From JADJNW01 sp964517145 (GTDB taxonomy: Bacteria; Bacteroidota; Bacteroidia; Chitinophagales; Saprospiraceae), in contig CAZFBN010000004.1 of the NCBI GenBank assembly GCA_964517145.1, positions 21,370-85,369 on the forward strand: a stretch of 64,000 nucleotides of DNA, given 5' to 3'. Position 1 is the first letter of the stretch. The number at the start of each line of letters is the position of its first letter. The position numbers and the translations under genes were made by a program. Below are positions 41,104-49,338 of this stretch, in pieces. The notes below the pieces were generated by a model that saw nothing but the letters and a program-made list of their open reading frames with translations, searched no databases and was not told where the DNA came from.

Positions 41104-41643
41104 CTACCCGCGCCTTAATTCTTCGTGAAAAAACGCGCGCACCTCCGCCCAATTATTCACACGGGTGAAGCCGGTTTCGTGAATGTTGTGCGAAGCCGTA
41201 TATAACAAGCCTTTGCCGCGGAAAGTTTGCAGGTTAAAAACATGATCGTCAATCATATATTCAGCGCCGATGATGCTTTTGTCGCCGCAAAACACAAAAT
41301 TTTTCCAGGGAATAAAAGGAAAATGCGTTAACAGCCAGTCGTACTTGTCTTCCAGCGAGTGCCTAAATTCCATGGCAGCAGTGGTGATAAAAATGTCAAA
41401 ATCATCCATGAGTTCGCGCACCACTTCTTGGCTACCAGGCATGACGGGCAGATCGGCAAAAAAGCCGCGTTCAAACAAAAATTCGCGGATGCGGTCGGCG
41501 CCGTTGATCTGGTAAATTTTTTTACCCCAGTAATCCGCCTTCGCCAGTCGAACGCCCATTTCGCGTTCGTACAAATCGAGGAATTTTGGACCAATATCGG
41601 CTATCACCTCGTCCATATCTATGGCAATGCGCTTGCGTTCCAT
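41104..41643 (-). CDS. 5'(3')-deoxyribonucleotidase (NT5C type)
   Basis: A 179-residue HAD-fold phosphatase. The first motif IDMDEVIADIG near 7-17 has the nucleophile Asp and acid Asp. Motif 2 Thr lies in IFITTAAME near 90-98, motif 3 Lys in FCGDKSII near 131-138, and motif 4 Asp pair in YMIDDHVFN near 143-151. It matches the NT5C family, which dephosphorylates dUMP/dTMP and so balances the dNTP pool. Cytosolic. The stop is 141 bp past the GtrA start. Confidence 0.9.
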   Translation of the reverse strand: MERKRIAIDMDEVIADIGPKFLDLYEREMGVRLAKADYWGKKIYQINGADRIREFLFERGFFADLPVMPGSQEVVRELMDDFDIFITTAAMEFRHSLEDKYDWLLTHFPFIPWKNFVFCGDKSIIGAEYMIDDHVFNLQTFRGKGLLYTASHNIHETGFTRVNNWAEVRAFFHEELRRG

Positions 41644-41724
41644 ACTTACTTGGTTTTAAACTGTAATTGCCGTGAAGATAGGCAGCAGGTGTGAACTGAT
41701 CGTTAAATTGGAGGATTGGAAAAT

Positions 41725-41785
41725 GGAAAGATTGGAAAATGGGATGTTCGCATTGCAAATTCAACATTCCACTTTCCAATATTCC
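41725..41785. repeat. Inverted repeat of TTGGAAAATGGA words
   Basis: 41725-41748 (starting GGAAAGATTGGAAAATGG) is the near-complement of 41763-41785 (AACATTCCACTTTCCAATAT and on), about 20 of 23 positions, with a 14-base loop. The left arm itself contains tandem GGAAAxxTTGGAAA units. It lies in the gap between two minus-strand genes. Confidence 0.5.
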
Positions 41786-41794
41786 ATATTTATT

Positions 41795-42091
41795 TTAATT
41801 CAAAGAAAAAGGCACTAAGACCTCGTAGGTATTGTGAAACATGAGTTCCGATACATTTGGTGTCATATAAGGACTCAACGGCATATCGGCGATCATTTCC
41901 ATCACTTCAAACTCAGAATCCGCATGGGCTACCACCCACAACCGCGAGCGGTCAATCGCCAGCGAATAGGATTTGATTTTGCCTTCCGCCATCAGATTGT
42001 TAATCACATAGCGTTGGCGCGGCACCAATGAAAAGAATTCTTCATCGGGCGCGTCAGGCAAATCAAATTCAATCATGAATGCTTTACTCAT
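41795..42091 (-). CDS. Small muconolactone-isomerase-like (ferredoxin-fold) protein
   Basis: A 98-residue cytosolic protein. FMIEFDLPDAPDEEFFSLVPRQRYVINNL at the start and SEFEVMEMIADMPLSPYM near 58-75 resemble the dimeric alpha/beta-barrel, muconolactone delta-isomerase-like family of small proteins. The overall length matches. True substrate unknown; many such proteins in Bacteroidota are uncharacterised. The start at 42091 (MSKAFMIEF) is clear; a GTG-led longer frame to 42193 has no family likeness. Confidence 0.65.
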   Translation of the reverse strand: MSKAFMIEFDLPDAPDEEFFSLVPRQRYVINNLMAEGKIKSYSLAIDRSRLWVVAHADSEFEVMEMIADMPLSPYMTPNVSELMFHNTYEVLVPFSLN

Positions 42092-42211
42092 ATATTCCTC
42101 GATTTTTACTCTTATAAAATGCAAAATCCTGGGCAAAAGTTGCATCCGGTAATTGGTGTAAGTGTAAGCTATTCGACAGAAGCGCTTCCTCACACCGACA
42201 GACCACGCGCT

Positions 42212-43096
42212 TTAATCTATGTAAACACCCATTTTGCCCATTTGATAATCGCGCATGGCTTCCATGATTTCCGTTTGCGTGTTCATCACATATGGTCCCC
42301 AGGAAGCAACCGGCTCATTCAACGGCGCACCGGCAAGTATCAACAAACGACAATCGGCAGTTGCCTTTATTAAAAAGCCGTCACCATCATTTTTAAAATA
42401 TAATAAAGTTTCATCACCGTATTCAAAACCACTGCTCAATTTTATATTTCCATTTAAAATATAAGCCAACGCATTATAATTTTCAGGAATTTCTATAAAA
42501 GTTTCGCCACCCACCTGCAAATCTGCTTTTATTGCTAGCATCGGCGAGTACGTCATGGCTGGACCTTGTTTGCCACGAAATGTTCCGGCTACCAGCGTCA
42601 AAGTTACTTTTTCTTCTTCAATAATCGGCATTTCCGATGATTTTATATCTTGATAGCGCGGTTGTACCATTTTATATTTTTTCGGTAAATTGACCCACAA
42701 CTGAATGCCCTCAAGTGTTCCGCCATTTTCAAGAAAAGTTTTTGAAGCTTTTTCGCTGTGAATGATGCCCATGCCTGCCGTCATCCATTGCACGTCGCCA
42801 CCTGACAAAATGCCCTCGTTGCCTCGGCTATCTTTGTGTCGAATGCCGCCGCTAAACAGAAAAGTGACTGGCTCAAAGCCTCGGTGCGGATGCGGACCTA
42901 AGTCTATCGGGTCGTACCCTGCCTGCGCTTGGATCGGACCAAAATGGTGCAAGAGCAAAAACGGATCGATCTGATCTACTCGCATCGTGGGCAATGGTTG
43001 TTTGACACTAAATTCGCCCATATGGATGGTTTCGCCCTTTAAAATTTGGGCGATGCTGCGTGATTTCATAAGATTTTCTTTTTGAAGTTCAAACAT
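42212..43096 (-). CDS. Pirin family protein
   Basis: A 294-residue bicupin. The metal-binding pirin core is present: HPHRGFEPVTFLF near 69-81, HKDSRGNEGIL near 88-98 and GMGIIHSE near 110-117 supply three His and one Glu. The C-terminal cupin contains LQVGGETFIEIPENYNAL. Pirins may act as quercetinases or as redox regulators of metabolic enzymes; which applies here is unknown. A second ATG at 43069 (MKSRSIAQIL) could be the true start. Confidence 0.92.
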   Translation of the reverse strand: MFELQKENLMKSRSIAQILKGETIHMGEFSVKQPLPTMRVDQIDPFLLLHHFGPIQAQAGYDPIDLGPHPHRGFEPVTFLFSGGIRHKDSRGNEGILSGGDVQWMTAGMGIIHSEKASKTFLENGGTLEGIQLWVNLPKKYKMVQPRYQDIKSSEMPIIEEEKVTLTLVAGTFRGKQGPAMTYSPMLAIKADLQVGGETFIEIPENYNALAYILNGNIKLSSGFEYGDETLLYFKNDGDGFLIKATADCRLLILAGAPLNEPVASWGPYVMNTQTEIMEAMRDYQMGKMGVYID

Positions 43097-43168
43097 TGAT
43101 TAGTATGCAAATTTGAATCCAATGGAAAGAAACCTGCCATTTTGACAAAAAAATGAAAATGGCGGTGT

Positions 43169-43480
43169 TTACTCTTCTGTATGAATGATGTTAAGCTTAG
43201 CGACCAATTCGGGTGTAATAGATTCACTATAAACGCCATATGCATCTAACAACGTGCCACGGAGACCGTCTTCCGTTTCAACTGCATACACCACCAAATT
43301 GTCATCCGGGTTGGTCATTCCTTCAAAACGATAAACCTCCAAAACATTGAATTGCTCAGGCTGATACAGGCTTTGTTTGGATTTGCACTCGATACAATTT
43401 TCCAACAGGTTGAAATCATATTCAAACCCACGCGATTGCAGGTCTTGAAGTGCTTGAGCAAGGGTGTCGTAGGAATGCAT
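43169..43480 (-). CDS. Conserved small cytosolic protein (annotated in Bacteroidota as phosphoribosylpyrophosphate synthetase-like)
   Basis: A 103-residue acidic protein. YDTLAQALQDLQSRGFEYDFNLLENCIECK at the start, FNVLEVYRFEGMTNPDDN near 44-61 and the ending LLDAYGVYSESITPELVAKL near 77-96 match a small family widely conserved in Bacteroidota. Databases often carry it under a phosphoribosylpyrophosphate synthetase name, but it has none of that enzyme's motifs and is far too short. Function unknown. Confidence 0.8.
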   Translation of the reverse strand: MHSYDTLAQALQDLQSRGFEYDFNLLENCIECKSKQSLYQPEQFNVLEVYRFEGMTNPDDNLVVYAVETEDGLRGTLLDAYGVYSESITPELVAKLNIIHTEE

Positions 43481-43662
43481 AGTAAAATTGTGATTTTAAT
43501 TATATACCTTTTATCATTTTGCTGTTACATTCGTCAGCATTTACTTTAAACAAGCGGCGTCCTTGTAAGTTTATCGGATTATTTTGAATTTACTTGCCTC
43601 CGCAATTGTTATGGTTTTATAAAATATTGAAATAACACATCATTTCTGCTTATATTTACGTT

Positions 43663-45405
43663 TTGATGAAAACATATCACTCAAACATGCACAAACTGCC
43701 ATTCTTACTGATGCTATTTTGGTGCGTTGCCACCATTTTACCGGCGCAGAATTATTACACCATTCAGCTGGGTACGTTTCTGGATGCACAACGCGAAGAT
43801 TTTAGCGCCATACAGCCCTTGGGATTTGTTCATGCCGATAAAACGGGTACTAACTTGTATGTGATATATGTGGGGGGCTATACAAGCCGCGCCAGTGCTG
43901 AAAAAGTCTGGCAACAAGTGAGAAATAAAGGTTATGTGAATGCTTTTATTCAGGAACGTATTCCTGGACAGGGGCAGCCGGTGACGATGATTCAAATTGC
44001 GACACGCAATACAACCAAACCCATCAATTGGGAAGAATATGCCAACATCGGCGAGCTGTATGCGAGTATTGAAGGCACTTCCGTTAAAATTCTAACGGGC
44101 ACTTATAGCAACATAGACGCGGCAAAACCGGCATTGAATGCAATTAAAAAAGCGGGTTTTAAAGACGCATTTATTAAAAATATGAATACAATTTATTTAC
44201 ATAAATTGTCAGAATTTGAAACAAATCTAAAAAAGCCGCTTATTCCATTAACATTAGGAGGAAATTCATCTGATAACATGCAGCAAACGCCGCCTAGTTA
44301 TGATACTCGTCCTAATAACGCTAATATTCCTACCATTTACGATCAAGGAATCTTTACTGCCAAAACACCTCAATCTACCGTTGCTCCGCCGGTTCAAAAA
44401 GTAGCGACGCCCACGGCGCCACGCATTCGCTCCAACGTGAAACGCACGTCGGCATTGGATTTGCAAAAAATATTAAAAGCTGAAGGATATTACAAAGGTA
44501 GTCTTGATGGGTACTATGGCGCGGGCACGGCGGCTGCTTATACTTCCATGATAAAAAATAGCCGGGAATTACAAAAATATTTAGTGTTAGCGAATAACAC
44601 GCCCAAAACCGGAACAGCATTGCCAGCTTTGCAAAATGCGCTGAACGACCTACCTGTGGATGCCGCTGCCATTGCTACACTTCGCGCCTCCAAAGCGCCA
44701 ATGGCTAAAGCGTACCAGGCTTATTATACATTTTTACTAAATGGTCCGAGTACAGAAGTAAATAACTTGATGAACACGGCGATTAAAGAAGGTTTTGGTG
44801 GTAAAAAATTGCCAACGCCCGTCCCTTTTGATTATCGAGCCACCTACGCTTACACCGATTTGGAACAATTATTGCTGCACGTGCATTATTTGCATAGCTT
44901 GCCAGATAACACCCTGATTGCCCCTTGCTGGCTGGCGCAGCGCCACCCGAAGGAAATGAAAGCCATGTTTGAGCGATATGTGACCACGGCGTCCCTCGAA
45001 TATCCGCTGAAAGCTTGCGATCCATTTTTGAACTGGGAAGAAGTAAATTTGTTGAATACAATTGCCATGGATTTGAATCCTAGCAAAAAAATCAATGCCC
45101 AGGAGTTGACAGACGCGAGTGCACTGCGCACCATATTTTATTTTGCGCCCAAGGCAATCAGCTCCGCGGATGTAAAGGATACAGAGGCTTGGAAAACCAA
45201 ATTGTTTGCAGGTTTGGATCAATGGGGTGCCACTGATCCAGTCAATAAACAAACGGTCACTGCATTCAAAACAGTCTTTTATCAATCGCAGGTTCGCATG
45301 GAAGATTTCTATCAGGATAAAGGATTCAAAGCAGATGCCGCTGAAAATCTAGCCCTTGTGACGCTGCGAACGCTGGTAGAATATCATTTGGAAAGGTTTA
45401 TTTAA
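43663..45405 (+). CDS. SPOR-domain and peptidoglycan-binding-like secreted protein
   Basis: A 580-residue exported protein with a signal peptide at about 1-28 (ending TILPAQ). Two SPOR-like repeats follow: about 31-98 (YYTIQLGTFLDAQ, VIYVGGYTSRASAEKVWQQV) and about 107-185 (GTYSNIDAAKPALNAIKKAG). After a Pro/Thr-rich linker a peptidoglycan-binding-like motif lies near 263-290 (LQKILKAEGYYKGSLDGYYG). The large C-terminal part (about 330-580) is helical and not recognised. SPOR domains bind denuded glycan strands at division sites, so a wall-associated role is likely. Confidence 0.75.
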   Translation: MMKTYHSNMHKLPFLLMLFWCVATILPAQNYYTIQLGTFLDAQREDFSAIQPLGFVHADKTGTNLYVIYVGGYTSRASAEKVWQQVRNKGYVNAFIQERIPGQGQPVTMIQIATRNTTKPINWEEYANIGELYASIEGTSVKILTGTYSNIDAAKPALNAIKKAGFKDAFIKNMNTIYLHKLSEFETNLKKPLIPLTLGGNSSDNMQQTPPSYDTRPNNANIPTIYDQGIFTAKTPQSTVAPPVQKVATPTAPRIRSNVKRTSALDLQKILKAEGYYKGSLDGYYGAGTAAAYTSMIKNSRELQKYLVLANNTPKTGTALPALQNALNDLPVDAAAIATLRASKAPMAKAYQAYYTFLLNGPSTEVNNLMNTAIKEGFGGKKLPTPVPFDYRATYAYTDLEQLLLHVHYLHSLPDNTLIAPCWLAQRHPKEMKAMFERYVTTASLEYPLKACDPFLNWEEVNLLNTIAMDLNPSKKINAQELTDASALRTIFYFAPKAISSADVKDTEAWKTKLFAGLDQWGATDPVNKQTVTAFKTVFYQSQVRMEDFYQDKGFKADAAENLALVTLRTLVEYHLERFI

Positions 45406-45490
45406 CAAGCTAAGCAAACTTCGATATTCGGTGTTAAGCGAATGAAATCGGATTTCGGTTTGTAAAACTTTTGTCATATAAAACTACCTT

Positions 45491-45646
45491 TTAAAAGAGA
45501 ACAGACGCCTTGCCATAGTTATCTTGTAAGAGGGTATAAGAATCTGCATTCCGTGTAGTACCTTTAGCCGCGTCTTGCCAATCCATCCATTGTGCTTGGT
45601 TAAGTATTATACCAAATTTGAACGGAAAAGCGTTAATTTTGAATAT
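45491..45646 (-). pseudogene. Coding-like remnant in the gap before the desaturase gene
   Basis: The minus strand here is open from an ATA codon to a TAA and reads like the C-terminal end of a protein: FPFKFGII, then QAQWMDWQDAA, then NADSYTLLQDNYGKASVLF before the stop. The amino-acid mix is protein-like and there is an ATG at 45586, but no good upstream start. A second minus-strand frame closer to the desaturase, ending IFDGKYALGIE at 45670, also looks coding. They may be pieces of a decayed gene. The family is not recognised. The rest of the 45406-45752 gap has no other clear feature. Confidence 0.35.
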
Positions 45647-45752
45647 TTAAGCAGCTGAAAATTAGTATTTTACTCAATTCCCAACGCGTATTTCCCATCA
45701 AAAATGGTATTGTTTTTTTCTAATTGCTCATTTTTTAAATTTTTTCTTTTTC

Positions 45753-46820
45753 ATGACAGCACCAAAGTTTATCACGCAGGCGAACTCGTTTCACGTCGAG
45801 TTGCGCAAGCGCATTAACGACTATTTTATCGAAGTTGGCAAAGCCAAAACCGGCAATGCCGAATTATTTACAAAAGCTATCATTCTGGTGGTGAGTTTTG
45901 TGTTTGTGTACATTCATTTGGTCTTTTTTACGCCGGCATATTGGTTTGCCGTTCTGGAATGTGTAGTCTTGGGCGGCTTGACCGCAGCGATTGGTTTCAA
46001 TGTGATGCACGATGGTGCACACGGTAGTTTCAGCAAGTACGAATGGGTGAATGAATTGGCTGGTTTGTCGCTGAATTTTCTGGGTGCCAACGTTTTTTTG
46101 TGGAAAACGAAGCACAACGTAGTACACCATACCTTTACAAACATTGTTGAAGTGGACGATGATATTGATGCAAGACCTTTTCTGCGGCTATGCGAATCGC
46201 AAAAGCGTTACAAAATGCACCGTTATCAGCATCTTTATTTTTGGGCAGCTTACTCCTTGCTGTACATCTACTGGGTCTTCTTTACCGATTACGAGAAGTA
46301 TTTTACCAAAAAAGTAGGAAATATGCCCATAATACCAATGAGATTGGGTGATCATATTGTGTTTTGGACGTTCAAGTTAATTCATATTGCACTGTTTGTG
46401 GTGATTCCAATTTACCTCTTAGGATTTTTACCTTGGCTGGTAGGCTTTTGGGTTTATGGCATGGTGACAGGCTTCGTGTTGAGCATTGTATTCCAACTGG
46501 CACATACCGTAGAAGAAACGCAGTTTCCAGTGGCGGTTCAGCCCATTAATCAAATCGAAGAAGAGTGGGCGATTCATCAACTCAAAACTACTGCTAATTT
46601 TGCTATGCGTAATAAATTGATTACTTGGCTGGTAGGTGGTTTGAATTATCAAATAGAGCATCACCTGTTTCCGAAAATTTCACACGTGCATTACCCTGCA
46701 ATCAGCAAAATTATTCAACAGGCTTGCGCCGAATACGGTATCCCGTACATCGCACATCCAAAGATGCGGCTGGCGGTCGCCTCTCACATTTCGCACCTGC
46801 GGCAGTTAGGACGAAATTAA
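45753..46820 (+). CDS. Membrane fatty-acid desaturase (acyl-lipid/acyl-CoA, front-end-like)
   Basis: A 355-residue integral membrane diiron desaturase. The three His boxes are present: HDGAHG near 88, HNVVHHTFTN near 121-130 and QIEHHLFP near 301-308 (QxxHH as in delta-5/6-type desaturases). Several hydrophobic segments lie between (about 44-62, 65-83, 150-170, 205-245). It inserts a double bond in fatty acyl chains to keep membranes fluid. The position specificity is unknown. No cytochrome b5 domain is fused. Confidence 0.92.
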   Translation: MTAPKFITQANSFHVELRKRINDYFIEVGKAKTGNAELFTKAIILVVSFVFVYIHLVFFTPAYWFAVLECVVLGGLTAAIGFNVMHDGAHGSFSKYEWVNELAGLSLNFLGANVFLWKTKHNVVHHTFTNIVEVDDDIDARPFLRLCESQKRYKMHRYQHLYFWAAYSLLYIYWVFFTDYEKYFTKKVGNMPIIPMRLGDHIVFWTFKLIHIALFVVIPIYLLGFLPWLVGFWVYGMVTGFVLSIVFQLAHTVEETQFPVAVQPINQIEEEWAIHQLKTTANFAMRNKLITWLVGGLNYQIEHHLFPKISHVHYPAISKIIQQACAEYGIPYIAHPKMRLAVASHISHLRQLGRN

Positions 46821-46901
46821 TTGACTACTTAGTTCACTGAGTACACAATGTTGGCTTTTATAATGGCAGCTCGTGTACTCAGTGGCTATTTTTTTGATGA
46901 T

Positions 46902-48047
46902 ATGAAACAACATCAAAAACATGCCAACATAGCCCGACCTGATATTGGCTTTTTTGGAAGGCAGGAATGGGCAATCGTGGGAGCGCCTTGCGAGACTATA
47001 AAGATGTTGGCGACTGCCATTATTAAAAATTTGTCTCCCGATTATAAAATTGCTTATGTGGACGCGGATCATGCCGTAAGTGAAAATTCTGATAATCAAT
47101 TGCTTACGCAAGGCGCCGCGCTGGAATACACCGATAAAATTACCTTTCATCAGTTTCATACCAATTTAAAATTTGATACTTTTCAATACCGGCAATGGTT
47201 TAATGAAATGGATGCAGTGCTGGTAAACGGCAATCATTTTCAGGCGAAGCAGCAAATTGTTGTCATTGACCCTAAAAAAGAGGCGTCTTTGAAAAAACGA
47301 TTGTCTCAATTAACGAACGTGCAATTGCTGTTATTCACAGAAGAAGTAAATGAAATTTTTCCGTTTTTAAAAGAACATTTACTTGGTTATGCCAACATTC
47401 CAACCTTTTATTATTCTGATACAGAAAAAATTATTCATTTTTTAGCATCAAAATTGCAAGCAACGCTTCCGCCGCTGTATGGCTTGGTCTTGGCAGGTGG
47501 CGAAAGTCGGCGCATGGGGCAGGACAAAGGCTTGCTGTTGTATCATGGCAAACCGCAGCGGGCGTTTGTGGCAGATTTATTGCATCCATTTTGTGAAAAG
47601 ACCTTCATTTCGACGCGCGCCGAGCAAGCGGTCGAGCCAGATTATTCCATTTTAAACGATACTTTTTTGGATTTAGGACCATACGGTGCCCTTTTATCTG
47701 CTTTCCGGCAGCACCCAAATGCCGCCTGGCTGGTGGTTGCTTGCGATTTGCCGCTGCTGGATGCCGCGACTTTACAACAGTTGACCACCCAGCGGAATCG
47801 GTCAAAAATAGCCACTGCTTTTCAAAGTCCCACCGAGCCATTTCCTGAACCTTTGATCGCTATCTGGGAACCCAAAGCTTATCCTATTTTATTGCAATTT
47901 CTGGCGCAAGGATTTTCCTGTCCGCGTAAAGTGCTGATTAACAACGATATTGAACTATTACAAGCTCAAAATACAGCCACACTGCGTAACGTCAACACCC
48001 CTGAAGAAATGATGGAGGTGATGCAATTTTTAAAATCGCAAATTTGA
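46902..48047 (+). CDS. Molybdenum cofactor guanylyltransferase (MobA) with N-terminal MobB-like domain
   Basis: A 381-residue protein. The C-terminal part (about 190-380) is MobA: LVLAGGESRRMGQDKGLLLYHG near 192-213 is the GTP-binding signature and VVACDLPLL near 278-286 carries the active Asp pair. The enzyme links GMP to molybdopterin. The N-terminal 190 residues (FGRQEWAIVGAPCETIKMLATAII near 18-42) look like a MobB-type nucleotide-binding domain, but the loop is GAPCETI in place of a GxxxxGKT P-loop, so nucleotide binding is doubtful. No other molybdenum cofactor genes lie in this window. The start at 46902 (MKQHQKHANIARPD) fits better than 46848. Confidence 0.82.
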   Translation: MKQHQKHANIARPDIGFFGRQEWAIVGAPCETIKMLATAIIKNLSPDYKIAYVDADHAVSENSDNQLLTQGAALEYTDKITFHQFHTNLKFDTFQYRQWFNEMDAVLVNGNHFQAKQQIVVIDPKKEASLKKRLSQLTNVQLLLFTEEVNEIFPFLKEHLLGYANIPTFYYSDTEKIIHFLASKLQATLPPLYGLVLAGGESRRMGQDKGLLLYHGKPQRAFVADLLHPFCEKTFISTRAEQAVEPDYSILNDTFLDLGPYGALLSAFRQHPNAAWLVVACDLPLLDAATLQQLTTQRNRSKIATAFQSPTEPFPEPLIAIWEPKAYPILLQFLAQGFSCPRKVLINNDIELLQAQNTATLRNVNTPEEMMEVMQFLKSQI

Positions 48048-48051
48048 CGCC

Positions 48052-49206
48052 TTACTTTACAAATTGAATACACACTGGCGTTGGCGTTTTCACTTCGTTG
48101 CGATACTGTAGCTTTCCATCTGCGTTAATGCTGAAAATCAGGATGTTATCTGAATTTTGATTAGCCGCATACAAAAAGCGCCCATCCGGTGCAATCGCAA
48201 AATTGCGCGGCACTTCTCCTTGCGTGGACATGTGCCCGAGTGGAGACAAGCGTCCATTCTCAACATCAATTTTAAAGCCGGCAATCGAATGATGCCCGCG
48301 ATTCGCGAGGTACAAAAATTGCCCGTTCGGCGTGATGTGAATGTCAGAACCTGTATTTTCGCCCTCAAAATCAGCCGGAAGATTGGATAAAGTTTGCAGT
48401 GTATCCAGTGCGCCGGTCGCTTGGTTCCATCGCATTGCTGTCACCGTGTTGTTCAATTCATTGATTACGTAAGCAAAAGGCTGCATCGGATGAAACGTAA
48501 AATGACGAGGACCTGCTCCAGGGCTCATTTTTATAAATGCTGGATTGGCAGGAATTAATTTACCATTCTGATAATCAATTTGATAAATATTAATTTGATC
48601 CGTACCTAAATCGGGAACGTAAAGATAACGTTCATCCGGCGAGAGGTTCACGCTATGTGGGTGCGACGCATCCTGCCGAACATGAATGCCTTTTCCATTA
48701 TATTTAATTACCTCACTTGCAGGCTTTAATCCTCCATTTCTATCAATGGGCAACATTGCAATTGTTCCTCCTACATAATTGGCTACAAAAACAAATCGCC
48801 CTTGACTATCCGTGCTCACATGGCAAGGCGCAAAAGCATGCGAAGATTGGCGGTTGATTTTTTTCAATGCCTTTCCATCCCAGGCATACGCCACCACATG
48901 CCCCACCGTATCTACATCGGGGCCTATTTCTTCTACGGCATATAAAAATTTGCCATTTTTACTGGGCACCAAATAAGATGGATTCACAATATCCCCCTCC
49001 GTGAGCACTGCATCCAGGCTGCCGGAGGTGCTATCCTGGCTGAAGACATAAATTCCTGCGCCTTTGCCATCCACATGTCCTTCTTTGCGCGTGTACGTAC
49101 CGACAAGGGTGGTCAAGGTAGTTGCTTTTTGAATGGGCGTTTTTTTATCGCCTGCATTGCAAGCTATGAATAACAATAGAAATGCAGCAGCTGCGAACTT
49201 GTTCAT
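48052..49206 (-). CDS. Secreted lactonase-family beta-propeller lipoprotein (6-phosphogluconolactonase-like)
   Basis: A 384-residue lipoprotein: the signal ends LLLFIAC near 11-17, so the Cys is lipidated. The rest is a seven-bladed propeller of the YbhE/Pgl lactonase type, with recurring SPDERYLYVPDLGTDQINIY, NGKFLYAVEEIG and APDGRFLYAANQNSDNI blade motifs. Cytosolic relatives hydrolyse 6-phosphogluconolactone; the exported site argues for another lactone or a binding function. It converges with the MobA gene, 4 bp apart. Start 49206 opens the signal directly. Confidence 0.9.
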   Translation of the reverse strand: MNKFAAAAFLLLFIACNAGDKKTPIQKATTLTTLVGTYTRKEGHVDGKGAGIYVFSQDSTSGSLDAVLTEGDIVNPSYLVPSKNGKFLYAVEEIGPDVDTVGHVVAYAWDGKALKKINRQSSHAFAPCHVSTDSQGRFVFVANYVGGTIAMLPIDRNGGLKPASEVIKYNGKGIHVRQDASHPHSVNLSPDERYLYVPDLGTDQINIYQIDYQNGKLIPANPAFIKMSPGAGPRHFTFHPMQPFAYVINELNNTVTAMRWNQATGALDTLQTLSNLPADFEGENTGSDIHITPNGQFLYLANRGHHSIAGFKIDVENGRLSPLGHMSTQGEVPRNFAIAPDGRFLYAANQNSDNILIFSINADGKLQYRNEVKTPTPVCIQFVK

Positions 49207-49338
49207 AACCTTTGGTTGATTCAAAAATTGCAGCTAAGATAAACGAAAGGATCGCGAATGAAGTAATTCTAACGATTTTAGTTTAAAAAAATCAGGTGTA
49301 GCAATTGGATGAATCCGCCGCACCTGATCGGTATTATA

